A stretch of DNA of 64,000 bases from JAWKWH01 sp963669285 (GTDB lineage: Bacteria; Pseudomonadota; Alphaproteobacteria; Rhizobiales; Rhizobiaceae): contig CAXXSI010000028.1 of NCBI GenBank assembly GCA_963669285.2, positions 99,244 to 163,243 of the forward strand. The letters are read 5' to 3'. The first letter of the stretch is position 1. Each line of letters starts with the position of its first letter. Both the position numbers and the translations under genes were made by a program. The notes under the pieces are model-generated. The model was not told the origin of the DNA. It made no database searches and was given only the letters and a program-made list of their open reading frames with translations. Shown here in pieces: positions 18,385 through 27,311 of this stretch.

Positions 18385-18996
18385 ATGAGCCGGGGCAGAT
18401 CAACCCTCATCTGGTGTACCCTTGCAATCGCCATTGCAGTACCGATCGCCGCTGCGGCAGCGAGCCCGCTCATCGCCTGGCGACAGCCGGTCTACATTGC
18501 AGCCGGTTTCGCTGGGGTCGTCGCAATGGCACTTTTGCTCATACAGCCTCTGCTAGCGGGTGGATACTTACCAAACCATTCCCTCCGGCGCAGCCGGCAA
18601 ATCCATCGCTGGGTTGGCGCTGCTTTGGTCGCGGCGGTCGTCATCCACGTTGCGGCTCTATGGATCACCAGTCCGCCGGATGTAATCGACGCCTTGCTGA
18701 TTGCGTCACCAACACCATTTTCCGTCTGGGGAGTCATCGCTATGTGGGCAGTCTTCGCCGCCGCACTTCTAGCTGCTCTTCGGCGGCCCTTACGGCTTCG
18801 CGCGAAAACGTGGCGGATCTGCCATAAATCTCTCGTATCGGCGATTGTCATTGGAAGCGTGGTTCATGCCATGCTGATCGAGGGAACCATGGAAACCGTG
18901 TCGAAAGCTGCTCTTTGCGGACTGGTTTTGCTGGCTACAGCGAAGGTGGTGGTTAACCTGCCTGCATGGGTCAAGCGAGAACGCCGAAGCAGTTGA
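18385..18996 (+). CDS. ferric reductase-like transmembrane protein
   Basis: A 203-residue membrane protein with five to six helices and the paired histidines of a ferric-reductase/MsrQ-type b-haem domain: HRWVGAALVAAVVIH and WRICHKSLVSAIVIGSVVHAM. These would ligate haem and move electrons across the membrane. It is 18 nt downstream of the dioxygenase-like gene, so the three genes probably form an operon. In that case this protein may supply electrons to the exported enzymes, which is inference only. Confidence 0.85.
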   Translation: MSRGRSTLIWCTLAIAIAVPIAAAAASPLIAWRQPVYIAAGFAGVVAMALLLIQPLLAGGYLPNHSLRRSRQIHRWVGAALVAAVVIHVAALWITSPPDVIDALLIASPTPFSVWGVIAMWAVFAAALLAALRRPLRLRAKTWRICHKSLVSAIVIGSVVHAMLIEGTMETVSKAALCGLVLLATAKVVVNLPAWVKRERRSS

Positions 18997-19302
18997 AAAT
19001 CGTCGAGTAAGGGATTGGTCAGATGTAAGCGTCAGCGCAGACCGCCGCCCAGTGCCTGAGATTTGTGCAGAACTGCCAAAACATGATGTCGCGTGTTGAA
19101 CATTCAAGTGTTGAGTTTTCGGCAAAAAGTCCGCCGAGCCGACAGTGAAGCTTCGATTTTCGAGTGTTGATCGGTGGGCGTTGCAGCGAATTGGCGCTTC
19201 GGGCCCAATTCAGACATTATTTCTTGGATGCAAATGTCTGCTCTCGCGGGATTTGAGCGGCTGTGTCTCGCTCTTGCCACCAATGTACACCCCGACCTGC
19301 GG
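18997..19302. other. intergenic stretch with a repeat-like remnant
   Basis: This lies between the convergent reductase and P450 genes. On the minus strand near 19120-19220 it can be read as MSELGPKRQFAA, which resembles the spurious MSxLGxKRxFA frames scattered through Hyphomicrobiales genomes by a short repeat family. I see no gene. Confidence 0.35.
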
Positions 19303-20793
19303 TCAGCCACGTGCGGTCATTTTCATTGTCATCTTGATGTCCGGACGCAACGTTCCCCTCCACACCGGTTTCGGCGGTGTGCTGCCAAGGGGTTGGAATT
19401 CAAACCTGTGAAGCAAACAGGCCAAGATGATAACTGCCTCTAGTTCGGCGAAATGCCTGCCGATGCAACTGCGTGGTCCGATGCCGAAAGGTATGTATCG
19501 GTTGGCGTTGCTGGCACCTTCACCATGGGCCAGAAAACGTTCCGGTCGAAATTGATCTGCCTGGCGCCAGAACCGCGGATCGCGATGCATGGCCCAGATG
19601 TTTGCAACGATGAACTCGCCCTTCTGAATGGCGTGGCCGCCAATGTTATCTGGCTCCAATGCAAACCGCGATATGGCCGGCAAGGTTGGATAAAGCCTCA
19701 GTGTTTCCCGCAAAGTTGCCAGCGTCAGCGGCAAACAGTCCGGCCAATGTTGCGGCGATACCGACAGATGCGCTCCGGTGTCGATCTCCCGCCGAACCTG
19801 ATCGAGAGCGCCGGGTGACTGCGACAAGAAGTGAATGGCCCAGCTGATGGCCAGCGTTGTTGACTCAAAAGCCGCACCCAACATGGTTGCCACATTGTCC
19901 AGGGCAACTCCGCGGGCGTCGCCTTTCACATCGTCCTGCACATATTGTCGACGATAGGCGTCAAGTAGGCTATCTGCAGTCGACATCTCTGATCCGCCGG
20001 CCAAGCGATTTTGATCGAACAGCTCTTCGACGCGCCGCCTGAACTTATGCTCCAAACGCTTCAATGACCGTTTCAGAATTCTTGGAATACCGGGCGGCAT
20101 TTGCCAAATATCCATCAAATCCAGGCTCATTCCGTACTCCATACACACGGATGTCATTTCGATTGTCGAGCTGAATGACTCGTCACGGTCTGCGGAAAAG
20201 AGACAACGCATCGCACACTCGAACGAAATCTCTGAAATGAAGGCCATCAGCGATACCGTCTTGGACGGGTTGACACGTCCTGCGTGCTCGACAGCAACAT
20301 TCACGAACGTGCTGGCGTAGTTTTCAAGATGTCGTGAAGCAAAGAACGGTTTTGCTGTCATTCTCGCCCGGTGCCAGTCATCGCCGTCAACGCTAGCGAT
20401 GCTTCCGCCAAAATTGTTGGACAAGAGCAATTTACGAATCGGATCAATGCCGTATTTGGATTTGTTATCCACGAAGACATGCCGAACCAGCTGCGGATCA
20501 TTTAGAAAGACCGCCGAAAGTCCGAACATTCGATTGCGAATGAACGGCATTCGGTAGTGGTCAAATGTCAGAAGATTAATGGGATTGTGGCGCAAGTGGA
20601 AAAGTGTCGTAAAGGGATTGGGTAGTTTGCGCCTGGGAGTTGGTGCTGCAGGAGTGAACTGATGCTCTTTCGATGCAGATTTGATATTCCGCGACTTCTT
20701 TGACTGCACAGGCAATTCGCCGAGACCTCGCCCAATCGTCCCCGCCGCCCGTGGAGCAGAGTTCGCTCCCATCGGATATCCGCGATTTTTCAT
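19303..20793 (-). CDS. cytochrome P450
   Basis: A 496-residue P450 monooxygenase. The haem-binding loop FGIGPRSCIGRHFAELE places the thiolate Cys at residue 443. The K-helix ETLR, the PERF-type FRPERFL and an I-helix LGAAFESTTLAISW are all present; the usual AGxxT is AFEST here. The overall pattern (LYPTLPAISRFAL, FIVANIWAMHRDPRFW) is that of the CYP4/CYP102-like class that hydroxylates fatty acids or terpenoids. About 55 basic N-terminal residues precede the domain, with no membrane anchor. No ferredoxin or reductase gene is adjacent. Starts at 20793 or 20772 are both possible. Confidence 0.93.
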   Translation of the reverse strand: MKNRGYPMGANSAPRAAGTIGRGLGELPVQSKKSRNIKSASKEHQFTPAAPTPRRKLPNPFTTLFHLRHNPINLLTFDHYRMPFIRNRMFGLSAVFLNDPQLVRHVFVDNKSKYGIDPIRKLLLSNNFGGSIASVDGDDWHRARMTAKPFFASRHLENYASTFVNVAVEHAGRVNPSKTVSLMAFISEISFECAMRCLFSADRDESFSSTIEMTSVCMEYGMSLDLMDIWQMPPGIPRILKRSLKRLEHKFRRRVEELFDQNRLAGGSEMSTADSLLDAYRRQYVQDDVKGDARGVALDNVATMLGAAFESTTLAISWAIHFLSQSPGALDQVRREIDTGAHLSVSPQHWPDCLPLTLATLRETLRLYPTLPAISRFALEPDNIGGHAIQKGEFIVANIWAMHRDPRFWRQADQFRPERFLAHGEGASNANRYIPFGIGPRSCIGRHFAELEAVIILACLLHRFEFQPLGSTPPKPVWRGTLRPDIKMTMKMTARG

Positions 20794-20883
20794 TGGGTAA
20801 TCTACCGTTTACGCTTTTCGAACGAAACCGATTTCAGGCGTGACTTATCCGAGAGGAAGGCAATGCCCAATTCCGTTGGCTGA

Positions 20884-21273
20884 TTAACGGCAGCTAACCT
20901 GCATTGTAGCGGGACCACACAATGAGTCACATTCGACCTTAATTCCGATAACCGTAATATCGGGCAGGCCTACGGGTGGGGTTGAATAGCTCAACGTGGG
21001 TGCGGTTGATCCCAATACAGTCCATGGGTCATCCGGCCGAGGTTTGGACGCGATTGTGACAACAACCTGTCCCGGCCCTTGTGCCCAAGCCGAAAACACC
21101 CATGTTCCGGGACCCAATGTCCACCCATGCCTGACAATACCGTCGATGTTGTCGGTTTCGTAAGAGACGGCATCGGTGTTTGGACACAGGATCAAATCGG
21201 ACTGTGCATACACCGTCGACGACATGCCCAGAAATAGAGGCAATACCAGCTGAGATAGATGCAGACTTCGCAT
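20884..21273 (-). CDS. small secreted hypothetical protein
   Basis: A 129-residue protein starting at MRSLHLSQ after a GGAGGAC ribosome binding site. The signal peptide ends near TVYAQ. The mature part is beta-rich with four cysteines (LCPN, ECDSLCG, VSCR). No family recognised. It is the last of three small secreted-protein genes on this strand, 35 nt after its neighbour. Confidence 0.65.
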   Translation of the reverse strand: MRSLHLSQLVLPLFLGMSSTVYAQSDLILCPNTDAVSYETDNIDGIVRHGWTLGPGTWVFSAWAQGPGQVVVTIASKPRPDDPWTVLGSTAPTLSYSTPPVGLPDITVIGIKVECDSLCGPATMQVSCR

Positions 21274-21308
21274 GCTTGTCCTCCGAGCGACGCTTTCAAT
21301 CTCTTCGG

Positions 21309-21905
21309 CTAATTCCATGCCCTGTAGGTAAGCGACGCGTAGCCGACCCAACCACAAAAGTTGTATCCGCAAACGCCTGCCCACGGTGTATAGCCGCTTT
21401 CGGTCTTGAGGCTTATGAGATCAACGGGCGTGCCGTTAGCGATTTCTCCCAGCTGGCGCGATCCGAATATCGGCAGGTCATTTACATGGATGGCGGAGTA
21501 CGAGCTATTCACTACCATCGGTATTATTACCGGCGGGACATAGTAACCTCCGCCCAGATGCTGGCTTCGATTCAAAATCTCGTTTTCATTAATGAATCCC
21601 GATAAGCTTTCAGAAGCTATCTCGTAGAAATGTCGTTGTGTTGGGTGATTGGGATCGCCGTTCATTGCGTTCCCAAGCTCACTTAGATTGATAACCCTGT
21701 TCTGCTCTTCGCCCGGTTGTTCTGTTTGATTGTTGAAATCCGGCAATCCGTCATCGCAGGTACAGACCTCAGGTGTGTCAGTACAAATTGGATGATCCGG
21801 TTGGCCGAGGTACATGCAAACAGCCAATGCTTCGTGCTGTAGAGGCAAAAAGTATGAACCAACGGCTAAGCTGAGCAATAATGATATACGACCAGATCCG
21901 CCCAC
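21309..21905 (-). CDS. secreted cysteine-containing protein with an SH3-like C-terminus
   Basis: A 198-residue protein from a GTG start preceded by GGGAGGGA. It has a signal peptide ending near EALA, then a short Cys-rich stretch (CMYLGQPDHPICTDTPEVCTC, 21-mer region at about 30-50), a polar middle and a C-terminal GTPVDLISLKTES..WAGVCGYNFCGWVGYASL block that resembles a bacterial SH3 domain. Such domains bind peptidoglycan or proteins in the envelope. Part of the three-gene secreted cluster. Confidence 0.65.
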   Translation of the reverse strand: MGGSGRISLLLSLAVGSYFLPLQHEALAVCMYLGQPDHPICTDTPEVCTCDDGLPDFNNQTEQPGEEQNRVINLSELGNAMNGDPNHPTQRHFYEIASESLSGFINENEILNRSQHLGGGYYVPPVIIPMVVNSSYSAIHVNDLPIFGSRQLGEIANGTPVDLISLKTESGYTPWAGVCGYNFCGWVGYASLTYRAWN

Positions 21906-21923
21906 GGGGTTATCCCTCCCAAA

Positions 21924-22259
21924 TTACTGACAGGATGGGTTTCCTCCGCACAGAGCCGCACAATTGACGACTCCGTTTGCAACATCTGGAGAGAAATTAC
22001 CCGCCCAGTTGTGCCAGCGGCAGAGTGTTCTGAGGGCGTTTGCGTTGTCTCGATAGGTCTGCGACGCGCGCCGCCAACCCGCCGCGTAGTTCGGCGAACC
22101 CACCGGTGCGTATCCAAGGCCTGCAACGCCTATTGTGCAGGGTGTCGTATTGCAGTTCTTGTAAACAGCAGATTGTGCAGAAGCGGTATTGGCACCCAGA
22201 AATGAAACGCCAAGTGCAAGGACTCCTGCTTGCACGGTTGCGGTTACGATTTTCATCAT
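21924..22259 (-). CDS. small secreted cysteine-rich protein
   Basis: A 111-residue protein with a strong signal peptide (cleavage after ASAQ) and a mature domain of about 80 residues with seven cysteines, ending in CAALCGGNPSCQ. The ribosome binding site GGGAGG lies 9 nt ahead of the ATG. It is the first gene of the three-gene cluster and is divergent from the histidine kinase gene, sharing a 134-bp intergenic promoter region. Function unknown. Confidence 0.65.
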   Translation of the reverse strand: MMKIVTATVQAGVLALGVSFLGANTASAQSAVYKNCNTTPCTIGVAGLGYAPVGSPNYAAGWRRASQTYRDNANALRTLCRWHNWAGNFSPDVANGVVNCAALCGGNPSCQ

Positions 22260-22393
22260 TTGAAATTACCTCCCAAACCATCTGCTGAGATAATTCCTGA
22301 GAACGGGGCGTTGTGAAATACGCACGCTTGCGTAATCGGATAGGTAACGATGCGTACTTCCCGGCAGAGATCCTGTGCTAAGGTTTTCCTTAA

Positions 22394-24343
22394 ATGAGAG
22401 AGGTCCTGTTGGTTTGTGTCAGCTTGAAAAGTGCAGTGGCACCCAATTATCCCAGGTTACGGACGGCGGTCATCTTGGTCTGCCTGCTCTGCCTGTTTGC
22501 GGCAACGGCGTGCTCGCGCAGCCAAATCAATGACAACAAACCGGCAAATAGCGAACCTTTGGTGTTTCGAACAACTCAATGCGTCTCACAGTCGGTTCAA
22601 TTGGCCGATGTGGTTTCTCCAAAGGGCTCGCGCCTTTTCTTCAAAGACAAACAGACATGGTTCAAAACAGAATATGGTTGCCCAGCAATTTGGCTGGCAT
22701 TTGGCCAGGTTGACCGCGCTGGTGTCATCGACTTTGGCACACTGGTCGACAAGGTCACGTTATTCGTGGTCGACGATCGAAATGGCGAATTGGTCTGGAT
22801 GTCTGCGGCCGGCGATCAACTGGCCGCGAATGGTCGCGACCTTCAGGCAGTGCATATCGCATTTCCCATAGAACAACATTCTCCGACAAGAGAGATCTAC
22901 GCCAAAATTGAGCACGCAAGCCAACTGCGCATTCAGCCGAGGTTGTTGGATCAGCAGGAATTTGAGCGCAGAGAGAAGGACGCACTGATCGTTCATGCCT
23001 GGACAATTGGAGCAGCCTCCGTAATGGCGCTATTCAATCTGTGCTTGGGATTGGCGCTGAGAAAAAGCCTATTTGTTTACTATGCGGCCTTCGTGGCCTC
23101 GCTGATGCTTGCCAACACCACTTATACCGGGCTGGGTGCCGCGTATTTATGGCCATCCTACGCACAAACCACGAATACCGTCCGTGAAGCATCCATGGTC
23201 TGTAACCTCGTTTTTGCCGGTGCGATGTTTGCCGTCTTTTTGGAGAGCTGCGGTGCAAAACGGGCCATCCGGATCGGAATACTCTACCCGTCGCTGTCAA
23301 TCATTCCAGTTAGCATGGTTTGGTGGGTGCTGGACGAGTGGCTGGCTCACAACATCATCTCTGCCTGGGTCGGACTGGCCATATTGTCATTCATAGTGAC
23401 CATTGTGCATTTGTCATTTCGCCGTTTTGCCCCACCAAGATTGCTGTTGCCGCCCTTATTTTTGATCTGTCTGCCGGTGTTTCTGGCTTTGTTTGTGCCA
23501 AAGAATTCCGCTGACGAACTTGCGATCGGTTTGTTCTCAATTCGCTATGTTCTTCCGGTCGACCACTATTTTGAAGTCATCATGTTCCTGGACGCTCTCC
23601 TGTTCTCTCTGCTCTTTGCCTATCGAATCCGCATTGTCGAAAGCGAGGCACTTAGAGTTTCGGATGAAATGCGCGCGCTGCAGCAGTCGATCAGTCAGCG
23701 TATTATCAATACGATCGATGGTGAGCGAAGACGTATTGCAGCTGATTTGCATGACACAGCCGGACAGGGATTGCTGGCCATTGCCGCTAAGCTGACGCAC
23801 TTTATGAGGGACGGCAAGCTCTCCTCAAAGCAGAAGTCGATGATCGAACAAACGGCCGATTACTCGCGGGGTGTCGTCAACGATATCCGTCGCATCTCTC
23901 ACGATCTCCATCCAGCGATTCTCGATCACATCGGCTGGGGTGCGGCAATACAGGATTTGTACGAGAACCTGTCCGAAAATTCAGATATCGACGCGCAAGT
24001 CGAAATCCGCGTTGCTGACGAGGTCCTGGACGATCTTCAGAAAATGCACCTGTTCCGTATTACCCAGGAAATTGTCTCAAACGCCGCGAAGCATTCAGAA
24101 TCAAGAAGCCACAAGGCGAAGTTTTACATTGCTGATCAGATGCTAATTGCCGAGTATTTCGAGGATGCGAAATTCGACATAGTTCAATCGAATGAGCGTC
24201 TGAATCACTCGCTCGGCTATTTCATTATTGATCAGCGCGTCCGCTCTTTGAAAGGAAAATGGCAGAAAACCGACCAGAACGGACAGACAAAAATCGTGGT
24301 CGAAGTGCCCGTTGGCAGCGAAAATCGTGAGGAAATCTCGTGA
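22394..24343 (+). CDS. 7TM-receptor-type sensor histidine kinase (HisKA_3)
   Basis: A 649-residue kinase. The N-terminus has a hydrophobic leader with a lipobox-like ATAC (about residue 37), then a 7TMR-DISM extracellular domain (about 50-190) and seven membrane helices (about 205-415). The cytoplasmic part has a HisKA_3 dimerisation domain with phospho-acceptor His in RIAADLHDTAGQG (about residue 452) and a HATPase domain with N-box ITQEIVSNAAKHSE. The 3' end overlaps the response-regulator start (GTGA), so the two are translationally coupled. The signal is unknown, probably a carbohydrate-like or envelope ligand. Confidence 0.92.
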   Translation: MREVLLVCVSLKSAVAPNYPRLRTAVILVCLLCLFAATACSRSQINDNKPANSEPLVFRTTQCVSQSVQLADVVSPKGSRLFFKDKQTWFKTEYGCPAIWLAFGQVDRAGVIDFGTLVDKVTLFVVDDRNGELVWMSAAGDQLAANGRDLQAVHIAFPIEQHSPTREIYAKIEHASQLRIQPRLLDQQEFERREKDALIVHAWTIGAASVMALFNLCLGLALRKSLFVYYAAFVASLMLANTTYTGLGAAYLWPSYAQTTNTVREASMVCNLVFAGAMFAVFLESCGAKRAIRIGILYPSLSIIPVSMVWWVLDEWLAHNIISAWVGLAILSFIVTIVHLSFRRFAPPRLLLPPLFLICLPVFLALFVPKNSADELAIGLFSIRYVLPVDHYFEVIMFLDALLFSLLFAYRIRIVESEALRVSDEMRALQQSISQRIINTIDGERRRIAADLHDTAGQGLLAIAAKLTHFMRDGKLSSKQKSMIEQTADYSRGVVNDIRRISHDLHPAILDHIGWGAAIQDLYENLSENSDIDAQVEIRVADEVLDDLQKMHLFRITQEIVSNAAKHSESRSHKAKFYIADQMLIAEYFEDAKFDIVQSNERLNHSLGYFIIDQRVRSLKGKWQKTDQNGQTKIVVEVPVGSENREEIS

Positions 24344-24987
24344 ACAAAGTGATGATTGCGGACGATCACCCGATATTTCGCGCCGGATTGAGGCAAATCG
24401 TCGAAGCAGAAGGTTATCAGGTCGTGGCCGAAGCGGGAGATGGAGAATCGTGCATCAACAGCGCAATCATGTGCGAACCCGATGTCGTCATCGTCGACCT
24501 CGCTATGCCCGGTATGAATGGGTACCAGACCATCGGATGGATGTCGGAGAACTTGCCCGATACGGTGTGCGTTGTTGTTTCGATGTACTCCTCAAGGATC
24601 TTCGCGGAGAAAGCCAAGTCGGCGGGCGCCAGAGCATTCGTCGCCAAAGAAGACGCTGCCACCGAAATACGAAACGCACTGCTGACACCCAAGGGAGTAT
24701 TCTACCTTAGCGCATCAGTCGGGCGAGGTGCTGCGAGCGTGCCCAATCTCGAGACAAGCGAGAGCGAGCAGCATAATCTCCAGCTTCTCACCCCAACAGA
24801 AGCGACTGTTCTGCAATTGGTTGGAAAATCTATGAGCAGCAAGGAAATTGCAGAAGAACTGGGGATCAGTCATCGCACGGTACACACCCACCGCCGACGA
24901 ATTAGCGAGAAGCTAGGCCTTCGAGGCCCCAACAATTTGCTCAAGTTCGCACTTCAAAACAACACAAACGAGGACACGTCCGGCTGA
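24340..24987 (+). CDS. NarL/FixJ-type response regulator
   Basis: A 215-residue regulator with a receiver domain (phospho-acceptor Asp at residue 53 in IVDLAMPG, conserved acidic pair ADDH at 7-10, Lys in FVAKEDA) and a C-terminal LuxR-type helix-turn-helix (about 145-210: LTPTEATVLQLV...SSKEIAEELGISHRTVHTHRRRISEKLG). It starts at a GTG overlapping the kinase stop codon. Candidate targets include the divergent secreted-protein cluster upstream of the kinase. Confidence 0.93.
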   Translation: MNKVMIADDHPIFRAGLRQIVEAEGYQVVAEAGDGESCINSAIMCEPDVVIVDLAMPGMNGYQTIGWMSENLPDTVCVVVSMYSSRIFAEKAKSAGARAFVAKEDAATEIRNALLTPKGVFYLSASVGRGAASVPNLETSESEQHNLQLLTPTEATVLQLVGKSMSSKEIAEELGISHRTVHTHRRRISEKLGLRGPNNLLKFALQNNTNEDTSG

Positions 24988-25463
24988 AATTGGCACGATC
25001 TGCAGTTCAATACGACGATCTTGCCGCCTCTGTCGACGAGGACACTTCAAATGTCGTTATCACATTTGGAAAGCGCATCCACATTCAGGGCAGCTTACAA
25101 AACTACCCGCACTGCGCGGCTTGATATGAAAAGCTGTTAGCGGGTGTCTGCTTTGGCACCGGCAGCGTATCGTGATGGGATAAGAACCGAAAAATACTCA
25201 ACTCACGAACCATGCTGGTTCGGTCTTGAAGCCGACGTTCATTGAAAGTCAGCGTTATCCGCTGACCGGCCCCTCACACTACCTCATATGGACGCCTGGA
25301 GCCGATGCGAGACATCCGATCTCAAATAAGCCGACGGTATTCTCGGCCCTTAGCGGACTTTGGTATCATGGATCAGAGCTGCGGCCCGGCTTCGTCAGAC
25401 CGGTCAATCGTGGGAAATCACGGCGTTTCCTTCCAGTTCTGTTTCTCAGGCGCGGATTTGCCC
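24988..25463. other. 476-bp stretch without a supported gene
   Basis: This lies between the response regulator and the convergent exported-protein operon. One 103-residue frame at 25226-25537 lacks a ribosome binding site and overlaps the next gene antisense. No convincing terminator hairpin, RNA or repeat was seen. Confidence 0.35.
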
Positions 25464-25964
25464 TCACCGGTCCGGTACCGTGCCGTCCAGTGGCGCGAAG
25501 TCGACACCGAAAAGGTCTCCCACTCCAAAGTAAGTGACTTGGTTGCCTAACTCCGGATCGCGCCAGTGTACGATATGACTTTCGCCGTCCTCGAGTAATT
25601 TAACGGTGACATCATCCGGGTTTGGCTGGCCGTATTGGTCTTCGAGGAACACGTAAAGGTCGCCCCCTTGATTCGATTTCCGCAGCATCAGCGAGATGCC
25701 CACAAGCTGCCGAGTATCCGGCGTAAATTGAAACACGACATCGCAGGGAATATCGCTCAGCAGCGTTCGGGATTTCACTGCAATGATCAAGCCCTTCGCG
25801 GTCTCTTTTGGCTCGGCCAGCAACTCGGCTTTACCTTCGGAATTTTCCACGACCTCCTCTGGCGTTGCTCCCCATTCGGCATAACGCCAACCGGCAAACG
25901 CCCCGAACGGCGTCAGCACTGTCGCAATCAGTGCGACGGCGATTGTCAGCGGAATTCGTCGCAT
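25464..25964 (-). CDS. exported hypothetical protein
   Basis: A 166-residue protein with a signal peptide (MRRIPLTIAVALIATVL..., cleavage near AFAG). The mature part starts WRYAEWGATPEEVV, a motif seen in small periplasmic proteins that respond to stress, followed by an alternating strand pattern. Its start overlaps the end of the coiled-coil gene by 19 nt, so it is the last gene of a three-gene operon. Function unknown. Confidence 0.7.
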   Translation of the reverse strand: MRRIPLTIAVALIATVLTPFGAFAGWRYAEWGATPEEVVENSEGKAELLAEPKETAKGLIIAVKSRTLLSDIPCDVVFQFTPDTRQLVGISLMLRKSNQGGDLYVFLEDQYGQPNPDDVTVKLLEDGESHIVHWRDPELGNQVTYFGVGDLFGVDFAPLDGTVPDR

Positions 25965-26440
25965 TCGTCGTGATCTGCTCTGTCGGTTTCACAATAGTCC
26001 TGTTGCTCCAGCAGGCACTTGTCCAGCTTTTCCATGTTCTTGGACCTGCCGACCAGGTTCTCAATTGTCGCTTCCAGTAATCCTACCCGCTCCGTCGGCG
26101 GATTCGATGTCCGAAGGAGCTCGTCTTTCTCAGAGCGCAGCTTGTCAATTAGTTCGTCGATATCCTGCCTCTCGATCTCGTTCTGGGTGATCTTGATTTC
26201 GAACTCGAGCTCGCATTTGTCACGTTTTAGCGTAGACACCCTTGCGTAGTTCTCTTCCAGTTCCTCCTTCAATTCTTCGATCTGTTTTTCGGCCTGCGCA
26301 TATTTCGACTCAAGCCACGTATAGACGCCGAATGCTACGCCGATCACCGCGGCAAGGGCAGTTATGACGCCGCCCATTGCCTTGAGGTCGTTCAGAAACG
26401 TGCGCAACCTGTTCGGTGTATTGCCGCTTGTTTCGGTCAT
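25946..26440 (-). CDS. membrane-anchored coiled-coil protein
   Basis: A 164-residue protein with a single membrane helix (about 22-43, GGVITALAAVIGVAFGVYTWL) followed by a long, highly charged coiled coil (about 45-145). The C-terminal tail has three cysteines and many acidic residues. It probably oligomerises at the membrane. It is 27 nt downstream of one exported-protein gene and overlaps the next. Confidence 0.7.
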   Translation of the reverse strand: MTETSGNTPNRLRTFLNDLKAMGGVITALAAVIGVAFGVYTWLESKYAQAEKQIEELKEELEENYARVSTLKRDKCELEFEIKITQNEIERQDIDELIDKLRSEKDELLRTSNPPTERVGLLEATIENLVGRSKNMEKLDKCLLEQQDYCETDRADHDECDEFR

Positions 26441-26467
26441 CTCGTTTTCGTTTCTCCGATTGTGCGT

Positions 26468-27031
26468 TCAGCGCATCGCGAAGCGGCAGCGGTCATCAGC
26501 TGTAGGCACAACGACCACAGTGTACATTGCGAAGTTGCCGTTTTCCCGGTCGTGCAGGTTGCCGCCCAGTACTATGCTGCCGGGTTGAAAATTCGCCCGG
26601 TAGAACTGATAGACGATGCCAGCCTGTCCTGATTTCGCGTCGCCGGCAACCGCCCGCGCGTCGACCTCGCGATATTGTTGCAGCAACCAATCGGGCCGCG
26701 TGCCGTAACGGATGTCATAGCCGACATAGACCCGCAAAGGCACATCGGTGCGAATTTGGAGGAACTGATTGCCGCGAGTGAACTTGTCCGAATTGGCGGT
26801 GATAAGTACAAATGCCCCTTCCATGCATTGTGGCAGCTCCGAATAGACATATTCGCGGTCGCTGTAGAGAAACGCGTAGCGGCGGGCCGGTTCGAATCTG
26901 TAGGAATGTCGCGAGTCGACCTTCTCGATCCAGAACGGCTCGCCGGCCGACACTGGACTCGACACAACCAGACAGAGCAGCATGGCGAGAATAGCCAAGA
27001 CAAATCTGGCAGGATTGATTGCAGATTTCAC
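26468..27031 (-). CDS. exported hypothetical protein
   Basis: A 187-residue protein. The GTG at 27031 is chosen because it has a GGAGG ribosome binding site 7 nt ahead and leads into a signal peptide ending near VSAGE. The mature region includes PLRVYVGYDIRYGTRPDWL and a QPGSIVLGGN turn, a jelly-roll-like pattern seen in carbohydrate-binding domains. That resemblance is weak evidence. First gene of the three-gene operon. Confidence 0.6.
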   Translation of the reverse strand: MKSAINPARFVLAILAMLLCLVVSSPVSAGEPFWIEKVDSRHSYRFEPARRYAFLYSDREYVYSELPQCMEGAFVLITANSDKFTRGNQFLQIRTDVPLRVYVGYDIRYGTRPDWLLQQYREVDARAVAGDAKSGQAGIVYQFYRANFQPGSIVLGGNLHDRENGNFAMYTVVVVPTADDRCRFAMR

Positions 27032-27311
27032 GGAAACACCTCCGGATCTGAACATAGCGCAAGCAAAGTTCTTTAACAAAGCTAATGTAAGTTATCACAA
27101 ATTGGGAATGTTGTACCGATGTTCGCTTTTGTTGGTTTTTTCGACAAGGTTTTACGCGTGCGGCGGAAGCTCGAATTCGATCGAATTCAAACATTGAAGC
27201 GGAAGTTCTGCGCGCCGCATTGCCTGCAGAACCGGTCTTCGCACCACCTCATTCGGCTTCCGCTCCCGGGCTTGTCCGATGATCGCTGAAAAACTGGCGC
27301 AAGACCCTGTG

